Source of the DNA: Fidelibacterota bacterium
Lineage (GTDB): Bacteria; Fidelibacterota; UBA2242; JAFGTP01
DNA length: 8,842 nt
Assembly (NCBI GenBank): GCA_029939785.1
Contig: JAOZSG010000132.1
Coordinates: 1-8,842, forward strand
Direction of reading: 5' to 3'
Part shown: in pieces, positions 1 through 7,522 of the stretch
Position numbering within the stretch: the first letter of the stretch is position 1
How the letters are laid out: each line of letters opens with the position of its first letter
Notes under the pieces: model-generated
Databases searched by the model: none
Seen by the model: the letters and a program-made list of their open reading frames with translations, nothing else
What the model was told of the DNA's origin: nothing
Made by a program: the position numbers and the translations under genes

Positions 1-1766
1 ACTTTTTCCAATGATAATTTCACATCTTGTAGACTCCCACTATTTTCTGCAAATACTCGTCTTTGTGTGAAAAATAATCCAAAGTTAAATTGTGAGTCCA
101 GCATACCATTATTCACATAAGATTTGATTAACTGATTGCTTCCAAAAGTTTCACCGATCTGGTAGCAATTTGCATCCTTTTTAGGATTTATATCAGACTT
201 AATCCTTTGAGTTAAACTTCTCCAAAATTTATAAGGTACATGTTTGGTTGCATCATGTCTGAATCCATCAATATTAGTTTCTTCGATCCACCATGCAGCA
301 TTATCAATCATTGTATTTAACGCATCATCAGAGTTAATAAAATCAAAAGATGGAAGAAATGTATCAAACCAGGTTGTAAGACGAAACTCATTCCATAATC
401 TCATATTTTTTCTACCATCAGGTAAATTATATGTACCAAACCAATTCCTATGCTCACGGAAATAGTGATGTTCCTGGTGTGTATGATTTGAGACAAAATC
501 AAGTAGGATTTTAATATTATTGTTTTGAGCAATATCTACCATGTTTTTAAATTCATCCATACTACCAAATCGAGGCTCTGTTTCGGTTGAACTAACAGGC
601 CAGTATCCATGATAACCGGTGTAATATCTGTGAGGAGGAGGGAATTCTTGAAACGCATTGTTCGTGGTTTTATTAACTGGTGATATCCAGATTGTGTTTA
701 TTCCAAGATTTTTAAAATAACCTTCCTGTATTTTTTGTGTTATGCCTTTGAAATCTCCACCATTGAAGTTTGCTGCTTTATGTAATTCCGGATGATTTAA
801 TGGATTATCATTGGTCCTATCACCATTACAAAATCTGTCAGTCATAATAGAATAAATGATGGCATCTTGCCATATATAATCAGTATGATTATTAATTACT
901 TTACCATTTTTAGTCCATACGGTAATAATGTTTCCAGGATAATTTCTGAAAGTTGCTACGGCTCTAATTACTGTTAATGTATTTGTATTATAGGAAGGTT
1001 TAAGAGGAATAATTAACATATTTTTAACTATTTGATATTCTGACTTTAGCAATAGTTTATTATTTTTTAAAATGTGGAATTGTAATTCAGTTACAGGTTG
1101 TGGTGCTTCTATATGAAGTTTAATATTATTTTCTGTTTTGTCCTGAATAAAATAAAGATTGGGTGATTCCGCTTTTAAAGGAGATTTAACTCGAATTAAT
1201 GAATTAAAATTCCCAAAGCCATTGTCAATTTTTTCCGGATTAGTCGGGTCAGGAAATTCAGAACCTCCTGCAACAATTTGATATTCATAAACGCCATCAT
1301 CCAACAGAACTGTTTTAGAGTATGTATTATCTCCATCTGGATCAGTCATCTCATCAGAGTTTCGGTTCCATGTGTTAAAACTACCCATGATATATACATT
1401 ATCAATTCTTTTTTTAGGAGTATAATTAAATGTTACTGCTACTTTTGATTTTACAATTACTGGTAAAACAAGTTTGGAATCATCAATATTAAAATTTATA
1501 AAAGTTAAACCGAAAAAATTTTCTTTTGGAAAGAGTTTTAACTCCTTTGTTTTTTGATTGTATTTGAGTTTTATATCATCATTTTTTTCAAATGAAAGGT
1601 TATAGTCTGAAGTAAAATACAAATCATCCATTCTAATAACATTTTCAATATTGGTATCAATTTTTAAAAATTCCAATAATTCAGGTTGTCTTAAGTTTGT
1701 ATGTTTTTGACATGAAACAATTAATAATAAATAACTTATCATTTGAATTAAAATTGATTTTTTCAT
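1..1766 (-). CDS. GH13 alpha-amylase-family lipoprotein, C-terminus off window
   Basis: Probable surface or periplasmic glycoside hydrolase acting on alpha-1,4-glucans; 588 residues are visible and the frame is still open at base 1. The start at 1766 follows an AGAGGA ribosome site (1771-1776). Residues 1-19 are a lipoprotein signal with lipobox I-V-S-C (Cys19). Residues about 30-110 look like a beta-sandwich/cadherin-like spacer. Residues about 115-190 resemble a CBM48/AMPK-type glycogen-binding domain (MGSFNTW at 127-133). The GH13 barrel begins near Asp301 (IIYSIMTDRF). Region I is DFVSNH (Asp423-His428), region V is LPSFDF (471-476), region II is GFRHDATKH with nucleophile Asp505, and region III is GETFG with acid/base Glu539. 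Region IV would lie beyond the window edge. It follows the pullulanase gene by about 90 bp on the same strand, so one transcript is likely. Exact specificity (alpha-amylase, neopullulanase or cyclomaltodextrinase type) cannot be decided; no MPKLN motif of the last group is seen. Confidence 0.9.
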   Translation of the reverse strand, partial: MKKSILIQMISYLLLIVSCQKHTNLRQPELLEFLKIDTNIENVIRMDDLYFTSDYNLSFEKNDDIKLKYNQKTKELKLFPKENFFGLTFINFNIDDSKLVLPVIVKSKVAVTFNYTPKKRIDNVYIMGSFNTWNRNSDEMTDPDGDNTYSKTVLLDDGVYEYQIVAGGSEFPDPTNPEKIDNGFGNFNSLIRVKSPLKAESPNLYFIQDKTENNIKLHIEAPQPVTELQFHILKNNKLLLKSEYQIVKNMLIIPLKPSYNTNTLTVIRAVATFRNYPGNIITVWTKNGKVINNHTDYIWQDAIIYSIMTDRFCNGDRTNDNPLNHPELHKAANFNGGDFKGITQKIQEGYFKNLGINTIWISPVNKTTNNAFQEFPPPHRYYTGYHGYWPVSSTETEPRFGSMDEFKNMVDIAQNNNIKILLDFVSNHTHQEHHYFREHRNWFGTYNLPDGRKNMRLWNEFRLTTWFDTFLPSFDFINSDDALNTMIDNAAWWIEETNIDGFRHDATKHVPYKFWRSLTQRIKSDINPKKDANCYQIGETFGSNQLIKSYVNNGMLDSQFNFGLFFTQRRVFAENSGSLQDVKLSLEK

Positions 1767-1770
1767 TTGT

Positions 1771-1776
1771 TCCTCT
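1771..1776 (-). promoter_or_regulatory. Ribosome binding site of the GH13 lipoprotein gene
   Basis: AGAGGA on the minus strand ends four bases before the ATG at 1766. It supports this start, which is also the one that gives a complete lipoprotein signal peptide. Confidence 0.7.
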
Positions 1777-1856
1777 GTATATTATTGTGCAAACAAGTAA
1801 ACAAAGTGTCAGGTAAACATGTGCTTAATATTTCAAAATAGTGTTGAATACATGTT

Positions 1857-4391
1857 TTAGGGGCGATACATAACCTGTACTGATATTGGATCCAGTTCAA
1901 TTTCTGTCGAAGAAACCGGGGCGATAATTTCAGTACCTGCTGTTGTACTATTGACTACTAATACCCATTTTTTATCCGGAATATTAAATTTTATCGGTTG
2001 TTGATTTGGATTGATCAAAATAATTACTTCTCGCCATGTATCATCATATTTACCACGATTAATTTTATAAGCAATGCAGTTGGTGGGAACATTAAAACCT
2101 AAATCTTCAAAAAATTGGATGTTTTTACGAATATCAAAAGCGTGTTTCATTCTAAACATTGGATGTTCGTTTCTTAGTTTGATTAAACCTTGGTAATACT
2201 TAAAAATATCCAGATTCTCCTGTTTATAATCCCATCTGATTTTGTTTATTTTATCAGGTTGATTATAACTATTATGAGAACCGAATTTTGTTCGTAGGAT
2301 TTCCTGACCTCCATGCATAAATGGTGTTCCCTGAGAAGTAAAAAGAATCGCAGCGGCCAATTTGTCCATTGCTTTCAGTTCTGAATCATTATAAAAGGAA
2401 CTGTCTTCAGTTGTTGCAACAATTCTATCCCAAAGAGTTCTTCCATCATGACATACCACATAATTAATAACTTCTGAAGGAGAATCAGCAAAATCATCAA
2501 TACTACCAATGATTCCCTTTTTTACACCATCCACATACTTTCCGGTCTGAATATATCCAGGAGTCAAATCATACCAGGGACCTTTTAAAGCATCTCTAAA
2601 ATTATCATTAAAAACACTAAAATTTTTACTGCGTTGAGTTCCTTTTACTGTGGGAATAATTGGTGTGTCCCCGGCAGTCCAGGGTTCACCATAAATAAAA
2701 ATATCTTGTTTGATATTTTTTAGTGTATAGACTATTTCTTCCATGGTTTTCATATCATGCAAACCCATAAGGTCAAATCTGAAACCATCAATTTTAAATT
2801 CCTCTACCCAATATTTTAAAGACTCTATTATGAATTTTCTAACCATAATATTTTCAGATCTTATTTCATTTCCACAACCTGAACCATTCCAATAAGAGTT
2901 ATTAAGTTTTGTCCTATAATAGAAGTTTGGTACAAACCCATTAAAGTTGTATTTTATATGTGAATTACCTTCAGCAGTATGATTATATACTACATCTAAA
3001 ATTACTTTTATCCCTTTTTTATGACATGCATCAACAAGTTGTTTGAACTCCGAAATTCCTGAGCAATTATATTGGTCTGTTGCATACCATCCATCAGGTG
3101 CATTGAAATTAACAGGCATATAACCCCAAAAATAATTGTTAACATCATTTTCATGTTCAAAATCCTGTATTGGCATTAATTGAAGAGTATTTACTCCAAG
3201 TTCTACTAAATGATCCAATCCTGTTGATAAATCTGTTCCAGGAACGGTTGTTCCTGTTTCTGTAAAACCAAGATATTTTCCCTTGTTTTTTACTCCTGAA
3301 TTTTCAGCAATAGTAAAGTCTCTTACATGCATCTCATAAATTACAGCATCGGAAAACGGAAAAGTCGGACTTTTAGTTATGCTGGTTTTATCATTACTAA
3401 TAATTCCACGTCCATTATGAGCTGTTGTACACTTACAGTAAGGTTCAATAATTTCAATATTTTTATTATAATTTGGATCAGGACCATCAACTTGAAAAGT
3501 ATAATATTTATTTTTCAGATTTTTCGTAATACTCAATTCCCAAGTACAAAGATCTGCTTTTTCCATGAAATATGTTTTTTTATCATTACTTATAGGATCG
3601 TCATATATATTTAAAATGATTTCTGTAGCACCGGGAGCATATACTACAAATTTTGTTTCTTCCGGAGTATAAAAAGTGCCAAGAGGCTTATCTGTTGTAT
3701 ATTGCATACTGTCCAAAATACCTCTTATATAAAGGTTACTTTCAATAAAACCTTTAATATAAAGTTTGGCAGGGAGTTGTTTTAGATCAAAGTTTTCTAA
3801 GAATTCCAATTCAAGTATGATACTGGTTGTACTGTTTTCCTGTATTAATTTTGTCTGTATTGCTTTTACAGTTTTTTTGTTCTTTAATATTACCTTTGGA
3901 GATAATTTTTTAAGTTGAGATTTATCAACGGGGTTAGTTAGCAAAACAGTTAATTTATTTGGAGTATCTATAAATGCTTTTCTTATAAAAGGTTTAATTT
4001 CGGGTTGTGATGTGAATATTTCTTTGTGTCCCTGTAAAATCCAAATTTCATTTGTCATTGATCTGGACCATGTTCGTTCCGGAGTATCCTTATCTTTCCA
4101 ATCAGTAAATCGAGGAAGAATATTGATATTTCCTTTTGCAGGGTATTCATCAATATTTAATATAAATATTTTTCCAAATTCGTCTTGATCTTTTGGGAAT
4201 ATTTCAACTGTTTTGTGATCTAACCATGTCCAAAGTGACCAGCCGTCATATTTTTTATCATATCGATGGTAATGTACTGTAAGTGTATTCATTGTTTCTA
4301 TCTCTTCTGCTTTTAAGTTTATAATTAAGAATAATATTAATATTCCAATTAATAAATATTTCCTTTTTAAAATAGAAATTATTTTTCTCAT
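1857..4391 (-). CDS. pulA: Exported type I pullulanase (GH13), CBM41-containing
   Basis: Hydrolyses alpha-1,6 branch points of pullulan, glycogen or starch. Complete, 844 residues, in the usual range for multidomain type I pullulanases. A hydrophobic signal segment spans residues 12-27, with likely cleavage near Ala28 and no lipobox, so the enzyme appears to be released into the periplasm or outside. Residues about 35-130 are a CBM41/PUD starch-binding domain (LTVHYHRYD, WSLWTWLD). Residues about 134-230 are a linker or N2-like domain. Residues about 235-320 are a CBM48-type E-set domain. The GH13 barrel follows: DVVYNH (Asp466-His471), GFRFD with nucleophile Asp540, YGEPW with acid/base Glu569, and CHD with Asp649. 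A C-terminal beta-domain starts near 755. The pullulanase signature YNWGYDP reads YFWGYMP (420-426), and HDN of region IV reads HDG. ATG 4391 is preceded by GAGG at 4401-4404. It probably leads an operon with the downstream GH13 lipoprotein. Confidence 0.94.
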   Translation of the reverse strand: MRKIISILKRKYLLIGILILFLIINLKAEEIETMNTLTVHYHRYDKKYDGWSLWTWLDHKTVEIFPKDQDEFGKIFILNIDEYPAKGNINILPRFTDWKDKDTPERTWSRSMTNEIWILQGHKEIFTSQPEIKPFIRKAFIDTPNKLTVLLTNPVDKSQLKKLSPKVILKNKKTVKAIQTKLIQENSTTSIILELEFLENFDLKQLPAKLYIKGFIESNLYIRGILDSMQYTTDKPLGTFYTPEETKFVVYAPGATEIILNIYDDPISNDKKTYFMEKADLCTWELSITKNLKNKYYTFQVDGPDPNYNKNIEIIEPYCKCTTAHNGRGIISNDKTSITKSPTFPFSDAVIYEMHVRDFTIAENSGVKNKGKYLGFTETGTTVPGTDLSTGLDHLVELGVNTLQLMPIQDFEHENDVNNYFWGYMPVNFNAPDGWYATDQYNCSGISEFKQLVDACHKKGIKVILDVVYNHTAEGNSHIKYNFNGFVPNFYYRTKLNNSYWNGSGCGNEIRSENIMVRKFIIESLKYWVEEFKIDGFRFDLMGLHDMKTMEEIVYTLKNIKQDIFIYGEPWTAGDTPIIPTVKGTQRSKNFSVFNDNFRDALKGPWYDLTPGYIQTGKYVDGVKKGIIGSIDDFADSPSEVINYVVCHDGRTLWDRIVATTEDSSFYNDSELKAMDKLAAAILFTSQGTPFMHGGQEILRTKFGSHNSYNQPDKINKIRWDYKQENLDIFKYYQGLIKLRNEHPMFRMKHAFDIRKNIQFFEDLGFNVPTNCIAYKINRGKYDDTWREVIILINPNQQPIKFNIPDKKWVLVVNSTTAGTEIIAPVSSTEIELDPISVQVMYRP

Positions 4392-4400
4392 AGTCCAATA

Positions 4401-4404
4401 CCTC
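4401..4404 (-). promoter_or_regulatory. Ribosome binding site of pullulanase gene
   Basis: GAGG on the minus strand, nine bases before the ATG at 4391. It is the only purine-rich Shine-Dalgarno match there and supports the start, which places the signal peptide at the very N-terminus. Confidence 0.55.
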
Positions 4405-4520
4405 GTATTTAATAATATTTATTTAACAAATGTTACTAAAAATAATAGTATTTAATTGAATATGAAAAGTATTAAAATATTTGTTTGTGACAAAAAAGCA
4501 GAAAATGTCGAAAAACACTT

Positions 4521-4549
4521 TTATCCATTATTAATTAGTTTTATATTAT
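4521..4549 (+). promoter_or_regulatory. Candidate sigma-70-type promoter of the FadL-like gene
   Basis: TTATCC (4521-4526, only 3 of 6 to the -35 consensus) and TATTAT (4544-4549, 5 of 6 to the -10 consensus) are separated by exactly 17 bases. A transcript would start near 4556 and give a leader of about 70 bases before ATG 4625. The region is very AT-rich, so chance -10 matches are expected; this is a tentative call. Confidence 0.3.
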
Positions 4550-4600
4550 CCCAAATTTAAAAACATTAATATCAAATTTAATTTAAATTTTTGGGGATAA
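4546..4600. repeat. Imperfect inverted repeat in the divergent intergenic region
   Basis: The left arm TTATCCCAAATTTAA (4546-4560) is complementary to the right arm formed by TTAAATTT (4583-4590) and GGGATAA (4594-4600), with a three-base bulge TTG at 4591-4593. The right arm ends 13 bases before the Shine-Dalgarno site of the FadL-like gene. If the candidate promoter is right, the left arm overlaps its -10 box. The dyad would then act more plausibly as a DNA operator than as a leader hairpin. Confidence 0.45.
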
Positions 4601-4613
4601 GATAATAATTAAT

Positions 4614-4619
4614 AAGGAG
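4614..4619 (+). promoter_or_regulatory. Ribosome binding site of FadL-like gene
   Basis: AAGGAG five bases before ATG 4625. It is a strong canonical Shine-Dalgarno sequence that fixes the start. Confidence 0.8.
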
Positions 4620-4624
4620 AACAA

Positions 4625-6130
4625 ATGAGAAAAATCACATTATTATTTGTAATTATACTAATGGCATCAATGGTCTTTGCCGGTGGTATTGTAACAAATA
4701 CAAATCAGAGTGCAATGTATGTAAGAACCTTAAATAGAAATGCTTCTACAGATCTGGACGCTGTATATTTTAATCCAGCAGGATTAACAAGTCTTGAGAA
4801 TGGATTGCATATTCATTTTTCAAATCAATCGATTCTTCAGGATAAAGGAGTTGAAACAACAAATCCTGCACTGAATGTATCAAAATATGAAACCACAATC
4901 AAAGCACCAATATTTCCAGATGTTTTTATTGCTTATAAACACAATAAACTTGTTTTATCAGGTGGATTTGTTCCTATCGGTGGCGGTGGAAGTCTTGAAT
5001 ATGAAAAAGGATTACCATCTTTTCATAGACCTCTTGCAGGTTTAGTTGCAGGTTTTGCACCTTATGGTGTTACTGGTTATCAGGCAGACATTAGTTTTTC
5101 CGGTTCTTCTGTATATTTGGGTCTGCAGGGAAATATCTCCTGGGAAGATAGTGAAAATCTTTCATTATCTTTTGGTATGAGGTATGTATCTGCAAAAAAC
5201 ACTTATGAAGGATATATGAGAGATGTACAAGTAAATCCAGGTGGTCAATGGACTGCTCCTGAAAATCTTCTTTATAGTAGTGCAGCTGCTCTGACCGCTG
5301 CAGGAGGAACTTTACAAGGAGCAATTGATGGCGGATATTCTGCAAATACACTGGCTGACTTAGTAGGTGCCGGAGCAATAACATCTGAACAAAGAGATCA
5401 ATTGGTAGGTGGATTAGCACAAGTGGGTATAGATGCAACAGGATATACAGTTGCTCAGGTACAGGGAGCATACAATGCTGCTGCTGCCGGAATGACAGCT
5501 CAGGGAGATGAGATTGCGGCTGCGACTAATATGGACGTTGATGCAGAACGTACTGGAACTGGTACTTGTATGATTTTTGGTATTAATATGAAACCAACTG
5601 AAAATATTAATATTGGTTTACGTTTTGAAACTAAAACATCTCTAACAATGGAAAATAAAACAAAAGTTGATGGTTCCGGATTATTTCCAGATGGAGCAAA
5701 AATAAAAGCAGATATGCCAGCTATGCTTGCCGCTGGAGTTTCATATAAAATGAATGATAAAATCAGACTTGAAACAAGTATGAATTATTATTTTGACACA
5801 GATGTTGACTGGGGTGGAACAGAAATAGATCTTGAAAATGCTTATGAAGTAGGACTTGCTTGTGAATATTCAGTAAGTAAAACTTTTAGAGTTAGTCTTG
5901 GATACCTCTATGCCACATCTGCCGCAACTAAAGATTATCAGACAGACATGGATTTTGGTTTGGATTCAAATACTCTTGGTTTTGGTATTGGTTATGACCT
6001 TTCAGAAAATATTGGTTTGAATCTTGGTGCATTAAATACAATGTATACAAAAGCAAAAAATGTATGGGGATCTGAAGAGTATTACAAATCAACATTGATT
6101 GGTTCTTTTGGAATAGATTATAGATTCTAA
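4625..6130 (+). CDS. OMPP1/FadL/TodX-family outer-membrane transport protein
   Basis: Predicted outer-membrane beta-barrel for uptake of hydrophobic compounds such as fatty acids; the substrate is not deducible here. Complete, 501 residues. The signal peptide is 1-19, with cleavage after MVFA before Gly20. The family signature AVYFNPAG lies at 46-53, followed by amphipathic strands and a C-terminal ...IDYRF ending in Phe, as expected for BAM-assembled barrels. Residues about 212-302 form an Ala/Gly-rich, probably helical segment between barrel strands; it is markedly richer in G+C (31 of 60 bases at 5281-5340) than the flanking barrel code (13 of 60 at 5581-5640). The gene is divergent from the pullulanase gene, has its own strong ribosome site, and is followed 28 bases later by a terminator, so it is probably monocistronic and well expressed. 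A role in uptake of glucan breakdown products is not suggested by the family. Confidence 0.88.
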   Translation: MRKITLLFVIILMASMVFAGGIVTNTNQSAMYVRTLNRNASTDLDAVYFNPAGLTSLENGLHIHFSNQSILQDKGVETTNPALNVSKYETTIKAPIFPDVFIAYKHNKLVLSGGFVPIGGGGSLEYEKGLPSFHRPLAGLVAGFAPYGVTGYQADISFSGSSVYLGLQGNISWEDSENLSLSFGMRYVSAKNTYEGYMRDVQVNPGGQWTAPENLLYSSAAALTAAGGTLQGAIDGGYSANTLADLVGAGAITSEQRDQLVGGLAQVGIDATGYTVAQVQGAYNAAAAGMTAQGDEIAAATNMDVDAERTGTGTCMIFGINMKPTENINIGLRFETKTSLTMENKTKVDGSGLFPDGAKIKADMPAMLAAGVSYKMNDKIRLETSMNYYFDTDVDWGGTEIDLENAYEVGLACEYSVSKTFRVSLGYLYATSAATKDYQTDMDFGLDSNTLGFGIGYDLSENIGLNLGALNTMYTKAKNVWGSEEYYKSTLIGSFGIDYRF

Positions 6131-6140
6131 TATTTAAAAT

Positions 6141-6158
6141 TAGATTTAGATTTAGATT
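6141..6158 (+). repeat. Three tandem TAGATT hexamers
   Basis: TAGATT is repeated three times without interruption, just upstream of the terminator stem. A related copy (TAGATTTAGA) occurs at 6245-6254, so the same motif flanks both sides of the intergenic segment. The function is unknown; in DNA this AT-rich it may be simple-sequence drift. Confidence 0.4.
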
Positions 6159-6190
6159 ACTGCCTCGATTTAATAATCGGGGCAGTTTTG
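6159..6190 (+). terminator. Rho-independent terminator after the FadL-like gene
   Basis: A 12-bp stem: ACTGCCTCGATT (6159-6170) pairs with AATCGGGGCAGT (6175-6186) through one G-T wobble around the four-base loop TAAT. The right arm is followed by Ts (TTTT including the last stem base, then G). The short U-run is modest, but the stem is by far the most GC-rich hairpin in any gap of the window and lies 28 bases past the stop codon. Confidence 0.85.
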
Positions 6191-6281
6191 TTATTAATAC
6201 ATTTTACAAATAATTATTCTACTTGGAATTAATTATAATAATTTTAGATTTAGACGATAAATATTCAATTCAATTATAATT

Positions 6282-6290
6282 AGAGGAGGT
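6282..6290 (+). promoter_or_regulatory. Ribosome binding site of the Omp85-like gene
   Basis: AGAGGAGGT, a near-perfect complement of the 16S rRNA 3' end, ends five bases before ATG 6296. It fixes the start. Confidence 0.85.
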
Positions 6291-6295
6291 TAATA

Positions 6296-7522
6296 ATGTG
6301 GAGAAATTTACTTTTTATTATAATCCTTTTTTTTTCAGTATCTGCATTTTCTGCTGAAAAAACCGGTTGGGGATGGGGAGGTATTCCCGCTATTAATTAT
6401 AATGCTGATGATGGTTTTGGTTATGGTGCAATTTTAAATATTTTTAATTATTCGGATGTTGGATATGAACCCTATTATATAAAATTAAATCCTACTTTTT
6501 TTATGACAACAGGTGGTAAACAGGATCATACCCTGTATTTCGATTCTCCTTATTTGCTTAGGAACGGTTGGAGATTTAATATTAGGCTTAGATATAAAAA
6601 CGAAGAATATTTTCCATATTACGGATTAGGGAATGATTCGGAGTATAATTCTTCTTATATAGAAGTCAATGATGATGATAATTCATTGGATTCACTGCAC
6701 GGTAAACATTATTATACACAACAATCAGAACAAGTGAAGTTTATTGCAAATTTTCAAAAGGCACTTGTTCTCAGGAAAAACAAAAAACCACTTATCTCTT
6801 TATTAATTGGATATGGTTTTATAAACGTAAATAATGAATTAAATAAAAATGAAGGCATTACAACAAAGGTTGAAGAAGATATAAATAATAATATAATTAC
6901 TAAGAAGGATTTTGACGGTAGATTTAATAGCTATGCAAAATTTGGTTTGATTTATGACACAAGAGATAACGAACCTGCACCCAATTATGGAGTATGGTCA
7001 GAAATTGTAGGCGAATTATATTCATCTGTTGTAGTTAGCGAGACTAACTTTGCCCGTATTACTTTTACTGACAGGCGATATTTACAGATCTTTGAAAAAT
7101 TAGTATATGCCAATAGAATTGTAATTGAAAAGATTATTGGAGATGCACCATATTCAATGTATTATCCTTATGGAAGTAGTGAAAAGGCTGATGAAGGATT
7201 GGGAGGAAATAGATCTTTACGTGGAGTGTTAAAAAATAGATATATTGGTCCGGAAAAGTTTTTTATAAATATGGAATTACGATATAAATTTTATGATTTT
7301 AACGTATTTGGTCAGAATTTTTACATCGCAGCTAATACTTTTGTTGATATTGGACGAGTATGGCATGATGATGATAAGACAGGCGGCTTTAATAATTTAC
7401 ATATAGGCAAAGGGATAGGTTTACATATTGGTTGGAATGAGAATTTTATTGCTTATGCGGACTATGGTTTTGGAGATGAAGCGGAAGGTCAATTATATAT
7501 TGATATTGGATATTTGTTTTGA
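6296..7522 (+). CDS. Barrel-only Omp85/BamA-type outer-membrane protein
   Basis: Predicted outer-membrane protein of the surface-antigen D15/BamA superfamily. Complete, 408 residues. The signal peptide is about 1-20 (hydrophobic 5-16, cleavage near Ala17 or Ala20). The rest reads as barrel: alternating aromatic strands, YDTRDNEPAPNYG (220-232), and the Omp85 strand/loop motif GLGGNRSLRG (301-310), where LRG replaces the usual (V/I)RGF/Y. The protein ends in Phe after YIDIGY. No POTRA domain fits between the signal peptide and the barrel, so it is much shorter than BamA or TamA. A role as general assembly factor is therefore unlikely; it may be a porin-like or secretion barrel that needs a partner. 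Its TGA stop shares a base with the ATG of the UMF1 permease gene (TGATG), implying translational coupling. The upstream terminator separates it from the FadL-like gene, so a promoter should lie in 6191-6280, but none is convincing. Confidence 0.87.
   Translation: MWRNLLFIIILFFSVSAFSAEKTGWGWGGIPAINYNADDGFGYGAILNIFNYSDVGYEPYYIKLNPTFFMTTGGKQDHTLYFDSPYLLRNGWRFNIRLRYKNEEYFPYYGLGNDSEYNSSYIEVNDDDNSLDSLHGKHYYTQQSEQVKFIANFQKALVLRKNKKPLISLLIGYGFINVNNELNKNEGITTKVEEDINNNIITKKDFDGRFNSYAKFGLIYDTRDNEPAPNYGVWSEIVGELYSSVVVSETNFARITFTDRRYLQIFEKLVYANRIVIEKIIGDAPYSMYYPYGSSEKADEGLGGNRSLRGVLKNRYIGPEKFFINMELRYKFYDFNVFGQNFYIAANTFVDIGRVWHDDDKTGGFNNLHIGKGIGLHIGWNENFIAYADYGFGDEAEGQLYIDIGYLF

Noticed and set aside
244..465. 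73-codon open frame on the plus strand
   Set aside because: It lies antisense to the catalytic region (regions I and II) of the GH13 lipoprotein gene, which is unambiguous on the minus strand; there is no ribosome site and no family resemblance.
1789..1806. Direct repeat AAACAA-GT-AAACAA upstream of the GH13 lipoprotein gene, considered as a regulator site
   Set aside because: Low-complexity AT-rich sequence with no match to a cre or LacI-type palindrome.
1815..1857. Inverted repeat AAACATG / CATGTTT between the two GH13 genes
   Set aside because: Only 7 bp with a 29-base loop and no T-run; too weak to call a terminator or operator.
3327..3614. 95-codon open frame on the plus strand
   Set aside because: Antisense shadow inside the pullulanase CBM48/GH13 region; composition is that of reversed AT-rich coding DNA.
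4440..4500. Possible minus-strand promoter for the pullulanase gene (TTGTCA, or TTTTCA-15-TATTAT)
   Set aside because: TTGTCA has no acceptable -10 at 16-18 bases, and the second pair has a 15-base spacer; chance matches are expected in this AT-rich sequence.
5091..5471. 126-codon open frame on the minus strand
   Set aside because: Antisense to the Ala-rich part of the FadL-like gene; it exists because the GC-richer stretch lacks stop codons on the other strand.
6203..6280. Possible promoters for the Omp85-like gene (TATAAT at 6234-6239 and 6275-6280)
   Set aside because: Good -10 look-alikes, but no -35 element at a normal distance from either; AATTATAAT occurs repeatedly by composition.
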